Source: JAWWPY01 sp963822825 (GTDB lineage Bacteria; Actinomycetota; Actinomycetes; Streptosporangiales; Streptosporangiaceae). From it: 64,000 nucleotides of DNA. Within the stretch, counting starts at the first letter, position 1. Every line of letters begins with the position of its first letter. The position numbers and the translations under genes were made by a program. Below the pieces are notes generated by a model. It searched no databases and was not told the origin of the DNA. It was given only the letters and a program-made list of their open reading frames with translations. Location: contig CAWGIW010000026.1 in NCBI GenBank assembly GCA_963822825.1, forward strand, positions 62,001 through 126,000, given 5' to 3'. Positions 62,689 through 64,000 of this stretch are shown piece after piece.

Positions 62689-64000
62689 ATGCGCCTGACG
62701 CATCAGGCGGGTCCTTCCCGCCTGCCCGCCGGTACCCTGCGCCTCGCGCGGGTGGGCGCCGCCGCGCTGGTGCTCAGCGTCGCCTTGATGGTCATGGTGG
62801 GGATCTCCGGGCCGTCAGTAGCGGTCACGAAGTTCCCGTCGGCGTTTCCGTGGCCGCCGTACTTCGAGTCGGTTCGCCTCTCTGACGTGATGGTGGCCGG
62901 GCTGGCGTGGCTCGCGGTGGGTACCGGCGGGCTGGGCGTGGTCGTGGCGCTGTTCGCGGTGCGCCGTGGCTGGCGCCCGCGCCCGCGGGCGCTGCTGATC
63001 GGATGCCTGCTGGCCGTGATCGCACTGATGGTGATGCCGCCGCTCGGCTCCACCGACATGCTTGATTACGCGATATACGGGCGGATGGCGGCGCTCGGCC
63101 ATAGCCCGTATGTGATGACCCCGGCGCAGCTCAAGGCGACCGGGGACCCGGTGGGCCGGTTCGGGCCCGACTCATGGAAGACCGCGCATTCGGTGTACGG
63201 CCCGCTCGGGACGTGGTCGGAGGAGGTCGCGTCGGGGCTGGCTGGGCCGTCGATGGCGAGGACGGTGTTCTGGCTGAAGGCGCTGAACGCGCTGGCCTTC
63301 CTGGCGGTGGCGCTGGCGCTGGACTGGCTGCTGCGGTCGGAGGGCGCGGCGCGGGTGCGGGCGCATCTGCTGTGGTCGGTGAACCCGCTCATGCTGTGGG
63401 CGGTGCTCGGCGGTGGTCACATCGACGGGCTGGCGGCGGCCGTGGGGTTCCTGGGCTTGCTGTGTGTGCGCCGGGTGGATGCGGGGTGGCGGGGGGCGGC
63501 CCATGGTCTGGCGGCGGGCGTGCTGATCGGGGCGGCCATCGCGGTCAAGGCGCCGTTCGCGTTGTTCCTGCTGGGCCCGGCCTGGGTGGCGCGCCGCTCG
63601 CTGCGGACGCTCGCCGCGGTCGCGGTGGCCGCCATCGCGGTGGTGGTGCCGTGTTACCTGCTGGCGGGCCGGGCCGCGGTGACCGCGGTGGTGTCGCGCG
63701 GGGCCGGTGCGCCTGACTTGTACGAGCCGTGGCAGCTGCTCGCCCGGGCGCTGGGCCTGCACGACGCGGTGACGTTCATCAACGTGGCGGGGTTGTGCGG
63801 GTTCGCCGTGCTGGCAGCGGTCTTGCTGTGGGGGCTGCCAGCGGGGCCTGGCCAGCCCGCCCGGGCTGGTGTTCGTCCGGCCGGTGCTCGCGGTGTCGCT
63901 GGCCTGGCTGATCTGCACGCCGCAGCAGCGGCCCTGGTATGACGCGATGATCTTCCCGCTGCTCGCGCTGATGCCCGCGACCCGGCTGGACTGGATCGTC
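62689..64000 (+). pseudogene. GT-C alpha-1,6-mannosyltransferase-like protein (MptB type), frameshifted and cut by window edge
   Basis: From ATG 62689 a multi-helix membrane protein carries the GT-C motif S-T-D-M-L-D-Y-A-I-Y-G-R-M near 122-134 and H-S-P-Y-V-M, typical of MptB-like polyprenol-phosphomannose-dependent mannosyltransferases. The frame is good for about 387 residues. Near 63855 it shifts; the other frame continues L-V-F-V-R-P-V-L-A-V-S-L-A-W, C-T-P-Q-Q-R-P-W-Y-D and L-L-A-L-M-P-A to the edge. The gene is therefore incomplete here and carries one indel, likely an error. It matches the GT-C gene at 16450 in type. Confidence 0.78.

Overview
The window is GC-rich throughout. It has many GTG starts, ATGA/GTGA/TGATG gene overlaps and families typical of filamentous actinomycetes: DUF574-type SAM methyltransferase, DUF3516 helicase, DUF6247, SpoIIE-type PP2C phosphatase, S53 sedolisin and GT87/MptB-type mannosyltransferases. 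I infer an actinobacterial chromosome, perhaps near Streptosporangiales or Catenulisporales, but nothing here fixes the genus. One tRNA-Pro(GGG) is present. I saw no rRNA, CRISPR array or prophage. Many genes carry single-base frameshifts while their catalytic motifs stay intact on both sides. I therefore suspect residual indel errors in the assembly for most of these, and true decay only where several kinds of lesion coincide.

Region by region. 1-3 kb: a MarR regulator divergent from a YceI-family gene, then two oxidoreductases. 3.0-9.5 kb: a tightly packed cassette of a PAS-only sensor, a response regulator fused to a PIG-L/LmbE deacetylase, an ATP-grasp ligase, a PHP phosphoesterase, a processive GT2 membrane glycosyltransferase and a small proline-rich membrane peptide. 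This is my best candidate for an undescribed system. 9.5-16.4 kb: a DUF3516 DEAD-box helicase and sbcD-sbcC, all heavily frameshifted but motif-complete. 16.4-20.1 kb: a GT-C mannosyltransferase, a repeat-rich membrane protein and a sulfite-oxidase-like molybdoenzyme. 20.1-27.9 kb: a PAS/GAF/PP2C phosphatase, a methyltransferase, a TSUP permease flanked by broken pieces of XRE/PBP-type regulators, a BNR-repeat protein overlapping a MoaD-like di-glycine protein, and a PLP decarboxylase homologue with an altered cofactor-binding residue.

28-36.6 kb is mostly secreted or surface proteins: S53 protease, LprI-like lipoprotein, a broken beta-helix protein, a Pro-rich anchored protein, an esterase and a truncated RyR-domain protein. 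36.8-41.9 kb holds a MarR regulator, an AdhP-type alcohol dehydrogenase preceded by a stub of aldehyde dehydrogenase, a secreted polysaccharide deacetylase, a SnoaL-like protein, an EamA transporter and a VapBC remnant. 42.3-48.9 kb holds a GGDEF-EAL protein, a PNPOx-like protein, an enoyl-CoA hydratase divergent from a TetR regulator across a perfect 26-bp palindrome, an IstB stub, a HIT protein and a DUF4126 protein.

48.95-50.67 kb is a complete IS1380-type element with terminal inverted repeats and a CTTAG target duplication. Beyond it are gene remnants (DinB/DUF664), a secreted BNR protein, an unknown actinobacterial protein, a sugar-nucleotide epimerase, an alpha/beta hydrolase and a toxin/DUF6247 pair. 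57.7-64 kb has tRNA-Pro, a monofunctional GT51 glycosyltransferase, a GtrA protein, a three-gene ABC-2 exporter and a second GT-C mannosyltransferase cut by the window edge. Overall the window is rich in envelope-glycan genes (GT2, two GT-C, GT51, GtrA, NodB deacetylase, epimerase) and signalling proteins.
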